A stretch of DNA of 64,000 nt, taken from the NCBI RefSeq assembly GCF_007655135.1, contig NC_045131.1, positions 16,724,001 through 16,788,000 on the forward strand. The letters are read 5' to 3'. The DNA is from Punica granatum (Eukaryota > Streptophyta > Magnoliopsida > Myrtales > Lythraceae). Below, piece after piece: positions 21,622-32,441 of this stretch. Numbering within the stretch: the stretch's first letter is position 1; every line of letters starts with the position of its first letter. The notes beneath the pieces are model-generated. The model saw only the letters and a list, made by a program, of their open reading frames with translations. It ran no database searches and had not been told where the DNA came from. The translations under genes and the position numbers were made by a program.

Positions 21622-22995
21622 TCACAGAATATTGACATCTTCATCTTTGCCCTTTGCCCCACACTTGTATCTGCACCCATGGCGACGAGGTTTGTCAGGG
21701 TCATCCGGGTCTGAGTCACTGGACTCCATCAACAGCCCCCTTAGGCACCGGCGCCGTATGATAGGCTGATATGTGTGCCGCTCTGCTGGAGTAGGGCTGA
21801 ACTCGGACCTCCTTGTCTCCAGCAGCTCCTTCTCCTCATCCAACTCTGGTGGCAGCTGAGGCAGCTTTGCCTCTTCTTCCATTGACATTGCAACATGAAC
21901 ACCAGGATTTCTCTCGGTCACAGAGCCTTCGAACATGATGGAATTGTTGAACCCCTGAACGTTGCTGTTGATATAAGCCTCCGGAGCTGGATTTTCCTCG
22001 GGTGAAGGAATTGCTTCTTCTTCTCCAAGGGCCGGGACCTGCTCTCCTTCATCAGTGGTAGGGTCAACGCTCTCATCAGGGTTGGTCTTGTAATCCCGGT
22101 GGATGTGAATGTAGCCCTCCCCTCGGTGCAATGACTCCGAGCTTAATTGCATTGAGGCTCCCTGGTTTTCACCAGCTAGGGTTATGACATGAACGGGGTG
22201 TAGCCCCAATTGATGCTTCGTTGGGTGCCCATCGGTCAGCTTCTCAACCAGCTTCATCGCATCATCTTTGATTCCTTTCTGCAATGAAGGTTCGTGTCCA
22301 GTGGATGGAGATGATGATGACGTTGATGATCCAGCAGGAGCTTGGAATTGATGATGGGCCTTGACGCGGGGCTTCCCGTGAGAGCTTGTAGCAGGCATGG
22401 CTTTCTTCTTCTCCTCCTTTGCAACTTCATGATGGTGTTTTGGGCCTTTGTGGGTCTTATCTCCCTTGAAAGGTCCTTTTCCTTTCTCTGGCTTCTCTCC
22501 GGTGCTTTCTTTATCCAAATCCTTCTCGGGTTCATGTCGGTCTGTTGGATGAACTATTCTCGGAGTCTCAGGAACAATTTTCTCGGATGGAGCTGGTGCT
22601 GCCACTCGAGATGGTGGAGGCGAGAGGGAAGTGGGTCGTGAACCGGGTGGTGACTGGGGCGGTGTGGTTGGCTGAGAGGTGATTCCCGAATCAGAAGCTG
22701 GGCGAGCTGGCATCCGAGGCTGGAATCCCACTCTGCTCGGAGCTGTCTGGTCTGGGACTGCTGGTGGTGGTGGCAGGGCTGTTCCAGGCGGCCTGAAAGG
22801 AGGCCGCTGGGCAATGCCAGTGGCTGCTGGCAACGTTGAGGGAGCAGCCACAGGTCGAGCAGGTTCAGGTTGGGGGGGTGGTGGTGGTGGCGGAGAAGGA
22901 GGCGGCGGAGGTCGTGGTGGCGGCAGTGCTGGCCTCTGAGCAGCAGGAGCAGCCGCGAGCCATGGAATACGGAACCGGAACCTCGGCTCCCCCAT
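21622..22995 (-). CDS. Proline-rich protein of unknown function
   Basis: Uninterrupted 457-codon frame. The start at 22995 (ATGGGGGAG) is the first ATG downstream of a TATA-like motif about 90 bases upstream. Residues 24-50 are almost pure proline, and 65-135 remain Pro/Ser-rich. Residues 155-215 are rich in Lys, His and Glu. The C-terminal half (265-457) is non-repetitive and looks like the conserved part: VHVITLAGENQGASM (268-282), YINSNVQGFNNSIMF (341-355), NPGVHV (363-368), an RRRC motif (414-417), an acidic ESSDSDPDDPDKP (424-436), and two more cysteines in HGCRYKC (439-445). There is no signal peptide or membrane segment, so an intracellular protein is likelier than a cell-wall extensin. 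I cannot name the family with confidence. Codon use and the lack of stops over 1.37 kb support a real gene. It appears to be single-exon. Confidence 0.8.
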   Translation of the reverse strand: MGEPRFRFRIPWLAAAPAAQRPALPPPRPPPPPSPPPPPPPQPEPARPVAAPSTLPAATGIAQRPPFRPPGTALPPPPAVPDQTAPSRVGFQPRMPARPASDSGITSQPTTPPQSPPGSRPTSLSPPPSRVAAPAPSEKIVPETPRIVHPTDRHEPEKDLDKESTGEKPEKGKGPFKGDKTHKGPKHHHEVAKEEKKKAMPATSSHGKPRVKAHHQFQAPAGSSTSSSSPSTGHEPSLQKGIKDDAMKLVEKLTDGHPTKHQLGLHPVHVITLAGENQGASMQLSSESLHRGEGYIHIHRDYKTNPDESVDPTTDEGEQVPALGEEEAIPSPEENPAPEAYINSNVQGFNNSIMFEGSVTERNPGVHVAMSMEEEAKLPQLPPELDEEKELLETRRSEFSPTPAERHTYQPIIRRRCLRGLLMESSDSDPDDPDKPRRHGCRYKCGAKGKDEDVNIL

Positions 22996-23081
22996 TTTCT
23001 TTCTCTTCTCTTTCGTTTTTACCTTTAAAGAGGAAACTTAAATGAGCTTTTGTTATGGCGCTCAAGGGGTTAAGGTGTGAT

Positions 23082-23092
23082 GTATATATAGA
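23082..23092 (-). promoter_or_regulatory. TATA box of the proline-rich gene
   Basis: Minus-strand CTATATATACA about 90 bases upstream of the ATG at 22995, a normal distance for a plant core promoter with a short 5' UTR. The UTR is A/G-rich (AAACGAAAGAGAAGAG). Confidence 0.5.
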
Positions 23093-24110
23093 TTTGGTCC
23101 TTTAGATACTTTAGAAAAGGCATGGGATTTGTTGTTAGTCTTCCAACTTACCCTCCATCCTCGTTTGCTCCTTTGCCTCTGAAAGGGGACTTGACATTTT
23201 CCTTCACTACCAGGTTTCGCATCTCACTGTGTACTTTTGCTTCAAATTCATATTCATTTTCGAGGAGAAAGAAGGTTTTATATGGTAGCATTGCCCTCCA
23301 TTCGGAATCAAGAGGGTCCTATTCTCTATTCTCACAAATGATAATTCTCGTGCACTTATATTTCCCCTAACCTATGAGAATCCCTTTCAAAGCCCATGAG
23401 TCTCATTTGCAATCAAAAACGTTGTAAACACCAACGTATGTTAGACAGCATGAGGTTCGGTTTTGTGCAGATTAGATAAGTGGTAATGTTATTAACTTCG
23501 GGTATTTTGTGATTGTAATTTCTTATTAGATGATATTCCTGGACAGTGTCAATGAGACACGTGACTCATGAAGGCAGAGGCAAATAAATAATCTCATCGT
23601 TCGTCTGCATTATATTCTTTTCCTCTTCTAGATGGCCAAGGAAAGAACTTCAAATTAATGAAGATTGCATATATAGTCTACTTCACGAATACCAGATGCT
23701 TTAATCAACAAAAAGAGTTTGTCAGTATAGCTGTGTATATATTTTCAGAATATATAATTTATTTTTTTTAGTTTGTTAATGTGAATTAACATATATATTT
23801 ATTTTTAAAGAGTAAACAAAGTACTTAATTTATTTAAAATGCTTCACAATGTTCACTTTTACATAGTATTTATAAATTTTATTTACATTCTACAAATGTG
23901 AAGATGTTTATGTTATTAAAGATATACCATACAAATTCTCTTAACCCTACGATAATTATATTAATTATATTATAAGAAGAAAAAATTATTAACATATGAA
24001 GGATCTTTGACCTCTAATTCCAATGACCATTAAACCTATATAGATTCTGCTTTATTTTCATATTGCACCTTGTCATAATAAACAAATTTTATATATTTAT
24101 TATCAAAAGA
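23093..24110. other. Intergenic upstream region of proline-rich gene
   Basis: About 1 kb of AT-rich DNA. The part from 23120 to 23370 is richer in C/T and open on the plus strand (82 codons) but shows no recognisable protein. Otherwise I see nothing supportable. Confidence 0.4.
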
Positions 24111-24275
24111 TGGTGTAATATAGTAGTGCATGTCCTTACCTATCGATCTAAAAATCGCAAGTTCAATACCTAGTGAAACTAACTGTATCAACATTTTTTT
24201 TTCGATTACAGAGGAGATACAAGGATTAATACAATGAAAAAGAAATTTTAAATAACTAATAAAGTGACACAAAAC
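24110..24275. repeat. SINE-like fragments
   Basis: A block around 24200-24265 (TTCGATTACAGAGG…GATTAATACAATGAAAAAG…AATAACTAATAAAG) matches the body of the SINE-like copies at 25790-25945 and 26544-26690. A tRNA-like head (TAGTAGTGCATG … GCAAGTTCAATACC) precedes it in the opposite sense, so this may be two overlapping insertions. Confidence 0.35.
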
Positions 24276-25170
24276 CCTCCTTTCATAAGGCTATCAACAT
24301 TTTCCTTTCTCCTTTTTATATCCTTCCGTTTTATTGGATGAAGTGTTCTAAAAGTTTCCGAAATGCTACCTTGGATACCACTTTCCAACCAATTAAGCAG
24401 GAAGGCGCTGAAACTGTTATAAAAAGAAAAATTGTATCAGTGCTTCTTCAATCCAAATACAGTCGATTTAGGCAAATATCTAACCTGTCATCTTAACAAC
24501 AAGATGATCGAACTAAATATCATATTCGCATATTGTATTAGGTTGACTCCTTTTTTACTGGCTTAATTCACCGTGAGCTCACATATTCACTATCATACTC
24601 ATCGAGACCGACCATGCGTGGAGCTGCAGTATACTACAATATCAGTATGATTTGAAAGTACTCGGCAATTCTTCCTCAGCAACCAAATGCCACCACATGC
24701 AATCAATAATATCGAATTAACTAAAATCTCCTGCACAATAAAGTGTAGAAAAAGGAATAGCAGATTATCTGAGCAGGTGGAACGTACATTTGTTTCACCT
24801 TTTGTTAGTGAAACATCTGCTACTTGGGAACATCTTGGGGGTTGCTTCCCCTCGTTTATGTTTTAGTTAATTTACTGTTGGCTTCGGCCCGTAGTCCCAA
24901 TAAAAACAAATCTTGGTAATCGAAAAAAAAAATCAAATCTTTTCCCCACAATTCCCTTCTCGATCACCTCTTTCGATCTCTCTCTTAGATGTTGCATGGA
25001 CTCAAAACCTCTGATTATTCTTACTACCGAAAGCCTCTGATTCCTCCCAATGGCTTCAGCACAGATCGGTTGATTCATCCCACTTTATTCGCTCGTCCTC
25101 TAATGGACCTTCCCTTCTCCCTGTCTTCTCCTACGGCGTTTTTCGTTTCACCGACTTAGAAATTACTGTA
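24276..25170. other. Intergenic stretch with gene-like C/T-rich segment
   Basis: AT-rich to about 24880. From 24880 to 25160 it is C/T-rich with many TCTTC and CCTC motifs, and resembles a 5' UTR. The short frames on either strand (for example 68 codons, 24872-25078 minus) match nothing I recognise. Confidence 0.3.
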
Positions 25171-25199
25171 TTGACTAAAAAGAGACTGTTAATAAAAAT

Positions 25200-25645
25200 T
25201 TTCACGCTATTAAGAGGAAAGGTCTCACACGATAAATTTAATGAACCACAAATTTATAAAAGCTTGTGTTTCAAAAGTTATAGGCTCACAGTTGTTGAGT
25301 TGAATGTGGGCGCAATACATTATAGTATTAGAGCAAGTTTACTTCATTGGACTCACACCACACCAAGTTCAGTATCGAGGCAGGCCAAAGTGCCCATCAC
25401 CTTAGTTCAGACCCAAGTGTGGAACTCGTGGCGAGTAAACCTAAGAGGAGAAATATATGCCTACCTCGTGGTTAGTCTGTCACCTCCCCTCCCCCTCAGC
25501 CGAGCTCGAAAGAGGATGTTCTGCTTGTGCTCCCTTGTTAAGGGCGGACTTGGTGACCCAAAAGTTGCTACATGTGGCCAGGTCTTGAAAGTAAGAATTC
25601 CATATAAAAATATAAGTAATAAACCACAAGAGATTATGTTCTAAA
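25200..25645 (+). mobile_element. Degenerate LTR end with iMet-type primer-binding site
   Basis: TAGTATTAGAGCAAG at about 25323 resembles TGGTATCAGAGC, the initiator-Met primer-binding site of many plant retroelements. The surroundings (for example the segment with GGGCGGACTTGGTGACCC near 25550) are of LTR or 5'-leader type. No coding domain remains. The frame 25171-25644 (157 codons) crosses this region and has no recognisable protein features. Confidence 0.3.
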
Positions 25646-25789
25646 ATCGATCAGCACAAACTTTTTAGTTAAGAATGAGAGCATTAATTTATATATTAAG
25701 TGATTTTTTTCGGTAAACCAGCGAAAATTTAACATGCACGAATCCGTAGCTGACACGCGTTGAATTTAGGAGAATTCCTTAGACTTTTC

Positions 25790-25945
25790 TTTATTTCGGT
25801 TAAAAAAGAAATATGTGGGTCTAGTATAATGAAATGAAAATTGTAATAGCCAATGAAAGAACATGGGAAGTCCCACTGAGTTCGAACCTGAAATCTCTTG
25901 GTTATCAAGCGATAAAGTATACCACTGCGCTACTCGATCTTTTTA
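25790..25945 (-). repeat. tRNA-derived SINE-like copy
   Basis: Read on the minus strand, the head has an A-box-like TAGCGCAGTGGTA (from about 25933) and a B-box-like GGTTCGAACTC (about 25888-25878), spaced as in RNA polymerase III promoters. The body ends with CCACATATTTCTTTTTT. Two further minus-strand copies lie at 26263-26380 (partial) and 26544-26690. It does not fold into a complete tRNA, so it is not annotated as a tRNA gene. Confidence 0.6.
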
Positions 25946-26033
25946 GATGCCTAGATACTTTAATTGTGGGAAATTCTATGGTGTAATTAATATACTATCA
26001 AGTAAATTACTAAAATTATAAGTAAAGAATTAA

Positions 26034-26197
26034 GAGTGCGTTTGGATTCAGAGTTAAAGTAACTTTGATTGTGGAAAAGGACAAATGAGATGTAATTATA
26101 AATTTGACTTGGGAAATGTGTATTTTTGTTGTGTAATGTGTTAAGTTAAAGTTAAAGTTAAAATTAATATTAAGTGTTTGGGAATCCAAACAGGGCA
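26034..26197. mobile_element. PIF/Harbinger-like MITE (164 bp)
   Basis: Starts GAGTGCGTTTGGATTC and ends GAATCCAAACAGGGCA, flanked by TAA at 26031-26033 and 26198-26200. Interior motifs (GTTAAAGTTAAAGTTAA) and ends match the 313-bp element at 12816. Probably a shorter member of the same family. Confidence 0.7.
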
Positions 26198-26262
26198 TAA
26201 GTATCTTACTAAAAACTAAGTAAAGTTCTTCAAAATTCGTAATGCTTTATTTCAAAAAAATT

Positions 26263-26380
26263 TCGGTTATAAGGGGGTCATGAACCTAATACAATGAAAT
26301 AAAAATTTTAATTATTAATAAAATGGAATTGATAGTGCCACTAAGTATCAAACTTGTAAACTCCTAGTTAACAAAATTTG
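26263..26380 (-). repeat. Partial SINE-like copy
   Basis: Shares the body (TTCGGTTAT…CTAATACAATGAAAT…AATTATTAATA) with the copies at 25790 and 26544 and retains a degenerate tRNA-like head at its right side. Confidence 0.45.
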
Positions 26381-26543
26381 AATAGTTTACTTTGAAATAT
26401 GTGTAATTTACTTTGAAATTTGACAACTTACTTTCTCTATTAATAATTTACTAAAATTCAAGTAATTTATTATAGTTTAAAGTAATTTAGTTTGATTGCA
26501 CGGTGTTACCTATTGCGCCATAGACCTTCCCATGGATATTATT

Positions 26544-26690
26544 TTCGGTTACAAATGAGGACCGTGGGACTAATACAATGAAGTAGAAATCCTAATAACT
26601 AATATATAGGGATACCGGCAATCCCACTGGCTATGAAACCCGGAACCTCTTGATTACCAGACAAGAGCGTATACCACTGTCCTGCACCCT
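26544..26690 (-). repeat. tRNA-derived SINE-like copy
   Basis: Minus-strand head GTGCAGGACAGTGGTATACG near 26685-26666, B-box-like GGTTCCGGGTTTCATA near 26648-26633, then a body ending in CCGAAAATAATATCC. It is collinear with the copy at 25790-25945. Confidence 0.6.
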
Positions 26691-26919
26691 ATTTTTCTAT
26701 GGATAATTCAATTGTAGGTATACATATATATGTGTATATATATATATATATATATGATTTCTTTTAATCCATCTATAAAAAAATCTCATGCATTCACAGA
26801 TACGACCGAACCCTAGATATTCCGATTAAGTCCAAGTCCATATATCTTATATCATCCATCTCCCATCAACCAGTCTATAGCTTGGTCCCCGTCTTATTAT
26901 CAGATACATATAATTTCGC

Positions 26920-28401
26920 CTAAGATTGTGCTTCTCCGATATACTCAATATATTTCTTGATGTTGACATAAGAAGACCCACCTTCCTCTACTGCTTCTCT
27001 TGCCTTCTTTGCAAGCTCCTTGGCCCTCTTCCTCCTCTTTGTTACCTCATCATCTCCACTCATCACCTCATCTACAGCAACCCTAACATCCTCTTCCTTG
27101 ACCATATCTCCATGCATGTCTTCTTCACCCAAGTGCACCACCTCCTTGGCCCCGACACTGACTCCAACCTGCAAAACCTCCACGAGCACCTTCTCGTTAT
27201 AGAACTGCTCTCCAAAGAGCGGCCATGTCACCATCGGCACGCCCGCGCTGATACCTTCCAGTGTGGAGTTCCAACCGCAGTGTGTCAGAAACCCGCCGAC
27301 CGATGGGTTGGAGAGTAACAGGACCTGTGGGACCCACCCTCGGATCAGCAGGCCGCGCCCTTTGACCCTCTCCTCAAACCCGTCCTCCCAGAGCCACCGT
27401 TTGAGCTGCTCGCCTTGGTTCGCTCCCCGGATGACCCAAATGAACGGGCTTTTCGATAATTCTAGACCCCGGCCCAACTCTTTCATCTGATCCGGTTTGA
27501 CCCTGTTCAGACTTCCTAGACAAGCGTAGATCACGGACCGGGGTGGGTGAGAGTTTAGCCACCCTAAGAATCGGGACTCATCTTCAGAGGAACGATTCCC
27601 TCGCTGGCTTATATCTAGCATGTTCTTGTTGCAAAGTGACACTGGACCGATGCACCATGACCTAGTACCCTCATTGGTCTTCTTGTATGCTTTGACGTAC
27701 TCTGTCTCCAGCTCCTCGAAACTATTTATTATGACGCCATGCGCTGCCTCTGACTCCTCCCTGATCGGTTTCCTTATCTCTTCCATATTGACATTCGAGG
27801 GGGAATTGAAATCACTATGGAGCTGTGCCCTAGTGAATTTTATGTTACCGGGCATCCCAGGTATTGTAAACAGCTCCGACCGATCAGCAACCTTCTCATG
27901 GGGCTTGTAAAGATGTAGGTTATACATACATAGGTTATTGAAACAGCTCTTGCCGTCGAACAGGACCCTAGGAATCCCCAAGTCTCGAGCGAGGTTTCCT
28001 GTCCAAAATAGGTTCCTGTCAGATACGATGCAACTGGGAGGTGGCGTGACCTCTTTCAGGAGGCGCTCAATCGGGGTTTGCAACATCCCAGTGGCAGCCA
28101 TGAAGTTCGTCATCAAGGCCATGTTAGGAAGGGCGTCAAGATTCTCGCAGCCCTCAGGGATGCCAGCCTCAGTAGATGGAAATTCAACTTCGAGGAGCCT
28201 GACGGGCAAACCAGAGGCTGAGGCACGACTGACTGTTGCCCCGACTCGGGAGGCATTCAGGGGGGTGGTGACTATGGTGACTTTGACCTGATGTTGCGCG
28301 ATGAGACTGGCAATGTCGACCATCGGGATGAAGTGTCCAGCACACATCAGGGGTATTAGAACAAAGTGGAGATCTCCCCATTGTGAAGGAGGAGAAGCCA
28401 T
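26920..28401 (-). CDS. UDP-glycosyltransferase, UGT73-type (group D)
   Basis: A 493-residue family 1 plant glycosyltransferase, normal length for the family and intronless. It transfers a sugar, most likely glucose from UDP-glucose, to a small acceptor in the cytosol. N-terminal acceptor domain: GHFIPMVDIA has the catalytic His at residue 23, and the partner Asp is in the SD pair at residue 128. The PSPG donor-binding box runs from W356 to Q399, exactly 44 residues, with HCGWNS at 374-379. Trp at box position 22 and Gln at position 44 favour UDP-glucose. Phe-Tyr-Asn-Glu-Lys follows directly. Unusual bases are W-V-P-Q instead of W-A-P-Q at the box start and ACLGS where FGS is common. Similarity to UGT73C-like enzymes is judged from motifs. 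The acceptor (flavonoid, hormone or terpenoid) cannot be read from the sequence. All key residues are present, so the enzyme should be active. Confidence 0.95.
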   Translation of the reverse strand: MASPPSQWGDLHFVLIPLMCAGHFIPMVDIASLIAQHQVKVTIVTTPLNASRVGATVSRASASGLPVRLLEVEFPSTEAGIPEGCENLDALPNMALMTNFMAATGMLQTPIERLLKEVTPPPSCIVSDRNLFWTGNLARDLGIPRVLFDGKSCFNNLCMYNLHLYKPHEKVADRSELFTIPGMPGNIKFTRAQLHSDFNSPSNVNMEEIRKPIREESEAAHGVIINSFEELETEYVKAYKKTNEGTRSWCIGPVSLCNKNMLDISQRGNRSSEDESRFLGWLNSHPPRSVIYACLGSLNRVKPDQMKELGRGLELSKSPFIWVIRGANQGEQLKRWLWEDGFEERVKGRGLLIRGWVPQVLLLSNPSVGGFLTHCGWNSTLEGISAGVPMVTWPLFGEQFYNEKVLVEVLQVGVSVGAKEVVHLGEEDMHGDMVKEEDVRVAVDEVMSGDDEVTKRRKRAKELAKKAREAVEEGGSSYVNIKKYIEYIGEAQS

Positions 28402-28435
28402 TAAGTTTCATGTGCTTACTAGAAAAACACTTCAT
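28184..28435 (-). promoter_or_regulatory. Overlapping upstream ORF in the UGT transcript
   Basis: An ATG at 28435 (and a second in the same frame at 28411) lies between the TATA box and the UGT start at 28401. The frame is out of register, covers 83 codons, and ends inside the UGT coding region at 28184. If transcription starts about 30 bases below the TATA box, ribosomes meet these ATGs first, which could reduce UGT translation. The peptide itself has no recognisable features. Confidence 0.35.
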
Positions 28436-28511
28436 GAATCCTACCGGAAGAAAAAAAAAAAGGGTTCGAATTTATGTATTTCTAGGGATTGGATTGCCAT
28501 CTCTATCTTGG

Positions 28512-28523
28512 ACTATATATAAG
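28512..28523 (-). promoter_or_regulatory. TATA box of the UGT gene
   Basis: Minus-strand CTTATATATAGT about 112 bases upstream of the UGT ATG. It is the best core-promoter match in the upstream region. Confidence 0.55.
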
Positions 28524-28669
28524 CTGTCGAGTGAATAGGGCACACCATATACATAGATATACTGGAAATTCATTTCCTGAAAGGAGAAAATTCCAACTGT
28601 TAAACTGAGTTGAACAAGTTTCGTATCTTCTAATTTGTATATATAATTGTGATGACTATTCATCCACAT

Positions 28670-29497
28670 GCCATGTGAATGGATTTTACCTGCTGTGGGA
28701 GATTCGAATCCACTGAAAATATTTCTTGATCAGCGTAAAACCTCATCAAAAGAAAAAAAGAAAGAAAGAAAAATTATGTATATTAAGATCGGATTCAAGT
28801 TAGACAATCCTAATTGATTAGCATTATATGCTAGCCAATTAGCAATCACAAATCAGTTATCATATATAAAAATCGAAGAGCGAAACAAAAAAGCACCACG
28901 ACAACACCACATTTTTATGAAACTATCGCTCACGGTTAAATGTCTTTTCGATTGCTCATAGAGTACAATATCAATAATGATGATATTTCTTATTTATTCT
29001 ACTAGAATTAAAAAGAAAATTCTCGATTTGTGAATAAATATTTATAGAAAAATAAAAGATTCTACTGATTCATGAATAAATATTAAAAATAATCTTGAGA
29101 AGAAAATTCTCTCGATAAATAAAAACATTTTATCATAAACATCAAATAAATTATATTTTATAAATTGTTCATGTAGCCGCGCAATGTGCGATGCTGCACC
29201 TACTATGATATGGATGTGGATGAGGTTGAGCCTTAAGAAAATCTTAAATAGACTGATGGGCTGAAAAGTTCAGCCTGTCATTTTCGAGTAGAATATAAGG
29301 GAGGAAAAGCAAATTTAGTCGCACGAATTAACTTCGTCCTTTTGAATGGAAATGGTCAAAGCAATAATGGAGCACTTTGAATATTAATCCACAACAATAT
29401 TTTTTCTACTATTATGAAATACAGAGACCCTTTCGTCTCACCATTATTTCCGAAATTACCCGAACTATATTATTATTATTATTATTATTATTATTAT
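28670..29497. other. Intergenic upstream region of UGT, with dispersed repeat
   Basis: AT-rich. Segments at 28790-28840 and 29335-29395 match 40840-40880 and 40965-41025 (CAATCCTAATYRATYAG…ATTAT and AGCAATAATGGAGCA / ATTAATCCA), which indicates a dispersed repeat or an old duplication. No coding features. Confidence 0.35.
29467..29497. repeat. (ATT)n microsatellite
   Basis: Pure ATT run abutting the inverted-repeat element. A similar run lies at 30258-30292. Confidence 0.85.
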
Positions 29498-29922
29498 GAG
29501 TAATTACACTGGTGGTCCAAAAAGTTTCACTAATGTATCAAGTTGGTCCAAAAAATTTTTTTTGCTATTTGATGGTACAAAATGTTTCAAAAGTGTAACA
29601 TGATAGTATAAACCATTATCTCACCATTGACACCGTCAAGCGAAGCTGACGTAGCCAACACGTGGCTCTGATATGTTTTTAGGAGTTGGTGGAACGTTAT
29701 ATGATGGTTCAAACTCTTTTAAAGTTGTGATACAAAATATTTCTTTAATTAACTTAAAGGTCCACCCATGTCAATGGCGAGATGACGAGTCAATAGCGAG
29801 ATAACGGTTTGTACTATCATGTTACACTTTTGAAATATTTTGTACCATTAAGTAGCAAAACAAACTTTTTTGACCAACTTGATACATTAGTGAAACTTTT
29901 TGGACCACCAGTGTAATTACCC
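29498..29922. mobile_element. Long inverted-repeat element (about 425 bp)
   Basis: Arms of about 120 bases are near-perfect reverse complements. The left arm starts GTAATTACACTGGTGGTCC at 29500, and the right arm ends GGACCACCAGTGTAATTAC at 29920. The centre (about 29630-29800) is non-coding. A/T-rich flanks (TTATTAT) make the target duplication ambiguous. The long arms suggest a Mutator-like MITE. Its transcript would form a strong hairpin. Confidence 0.6.
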
Positions 29923-30255
29923 CTTATTATTAGATATAAAAGTGTAAAACTCAATATTGTGTTTCTTGATTTTTCATAATTTTCGTTTTTCCCTTCAATG
30001 TATATAGACAATTATTACAATTCCTATTTCGTTCATTCGATGTATCTAAATATCCAAAAAATCTATCAATTCTTCCAATGTATTTTGACAAATTTTCTAT
30101 TAATATTTCAAATATGATAAAACATGACTCTTTGTAATAGCATCTATTAGGAAAGAATTATATCTTGTAATAATTTAGAAATATGATGAATATATATTTT
30201 TTTATTGTGTTGTGATTTACCAAGATACTTCATACATCATCAACTAAAATTAATC

Positions 30256-30294
<39 letters not shown>

Positions 30295-31361
30295 TACTAG
30301 TACCATTATAAAAGTACGGAGCTGGATAAAGTATTTCTCGATTTTTTTTTACTTCCAGTTTACCATTTCAATGAATTTAGATATATTTTAATTTATATTA
30401 TGTCGAATAGATCAATCCAACCACTTTTTAAGCATTCAATGTATTTAGACAAAATTTAATTCATTTTATGTATCTTGCCCCATAGAGTCATGTTTTTCCA
30501 AATCTAAAGTAACTAAATATGCTCTTTCATATATCAAGACATGTCCCTTCGTTTTATCTATGCGTATTGACTAAAGCACGCATGCATGCATCTTCACTTC
30601 ATCTAATCTATTATTGTTCGGTATTATATAATTATCTTTTTATGACGCGTTTTCAATCATTTAATTAAAGAACTTGGAATGTTTTCTTATTCTTATTCGA
30701 ATCAAGCGCATCAACAATCATGAACCTTACTTAGTTTTCAAATCTAGCATGATTTTTTTATAGAAATATAGTAACAATCATTTTAGTTTTGAATCTAACG
30801 TTCGTCAATTTTTATATAACGTAGCAATTAGTTTGTAATTTGGCGCCATAAAATATGTTAAAAGTAAAATAATAAATTGCATAAAAATAGAAAATGGAAA
30901 ACTCATAAAGTTCAGGAAAAAATCAAATTTAGAAAAATAAAACAAAATATAAAGAATTGGAAAATTAAATTTAAAATATAAATTAGTATAATTCTAAATA
31001 AATTTCAAAAGAGTTAGGCAATTCAAAAATAAAGTTTAAACATAAAATAAATTCAAAATCTACACACAAAAAAAAGATAAAGAAATTCAAGATTTACACC
31101 TATAATAAAAAATGTGAAATAGTTAGAAATGTTTTTGCAATTAGAGATGTCAATTGTACCTTTTCGTAAATTCCCACTTTTTGTCTCTAATTCATATGTT
31201 TTCCCTCTAAATTAAAGCCTTTTCAGAGCTTGCATTTCCTGCTAATTCCCTACTCTTATCTATTCCCGTTGGTGGTCAGCAATGGTGATCGTTCTCTATC
31301 TATACATACATCTCTTCCCACAATCATATCACCTAATCCTATGTTCCCCCTTCCTTTTCCT

Positions 31362-31401
<40 letters not shown>

Positions 31402-32410
31402 CTTGCTTTTCATCCCCAAACCAGACAAACTTCTTGGTTTGAACAAATTACTCCAATGAATGGTGCTTGACTAAGACTCCAAACTGTGGTGAATCAATAT
31501 CCGATTAATTAACAGATTACAGAAAATAGGAGACTTTTCTTTTCTGGATCAACGAACCATAAACTGAATGCACTAAGGAAGAACGAGAAAGAGAGAGGAA
31601 CAAAGAGGTGGTGAAGGTGGTTCTGAAAGTGGAGCAAGGACAAAGTCATGTGGCCTTTGGAGATGTGAAAATCGACACACAGGATTCTTCTTTCTTCATT
31701 TAGTAAGAAAACTGAATATTCTTTATGGTTAAACTCACGATTTCTAGAGTTATAACAAGAAAACTCAGTTTGCGGGGGCCATAAATGGTAACTTGTTGTA
31801 AAGTATTCATTTTACAAAAGTCTTATATATTTATACTCCTATGATCACAAGGGAGACGTGAGAACGTATAGAACTCAATTTCGTTGAATAGTTCAAGAGT
31901 TAGGTAATCTAAATCTTCTAAGGTTATGGTAAGTAATGAATTTTGACCTACATTTTTATATGATTCCTTCACCTTGTGAAATCCTATTAATTTATGAAAC
32001 AAAAGTTCATTTGTAAGGTTTCCATAGATACCAAGATTCAATGGTTTGTGTATAGAGAAGCAACATGTTTTTTAGCTTATCCAAGCGTAGCTACTATGCA
32101 CAACCACTTCCAAAGGCACGTGACATCTTGTTAATACATTTTCTACCAATTTTTCATCCTCCCATTACTAGAGACTGAGACATCTCTATTAATGGATATT
32201 TTTACCTGATCTTATTGACCTCAGATTATTTGTGATGATTAAACTTTTCTGGGAAAACAATCAATATTTTCTTTTACAGGCAATATCTAAGCAATTTAAC
32301 TTGCATTAATAGTATCGATTTGGAATTCACAAAAATTAAAATTTTCAAATTATGGCATAGCAAGTCTCCTTTTCTCTCCTTACCAAAAAGTATTTGCTCT
32401 TATCTCTTTC

Positions 32411-32441
<31 letters not shown>

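Noticed and set aside
22679..22939. Gly-rich plus-strand frame with a long glycine run
   Set aside because: Antisense shadow of the polyproline segment of the minus-strand gene.
25877..25934. tRNA gene on the minus strand
   Set aside because: Box A and box B motifs are present, but the sequence does not supply a full cloverleaf, and related copies share a non-tRNA body. It is a SINE head.
26926..28291. Plus-strand frames opposite the UGT gene
   Set aside because: Antisense shadows of a well-supported coding sequence.
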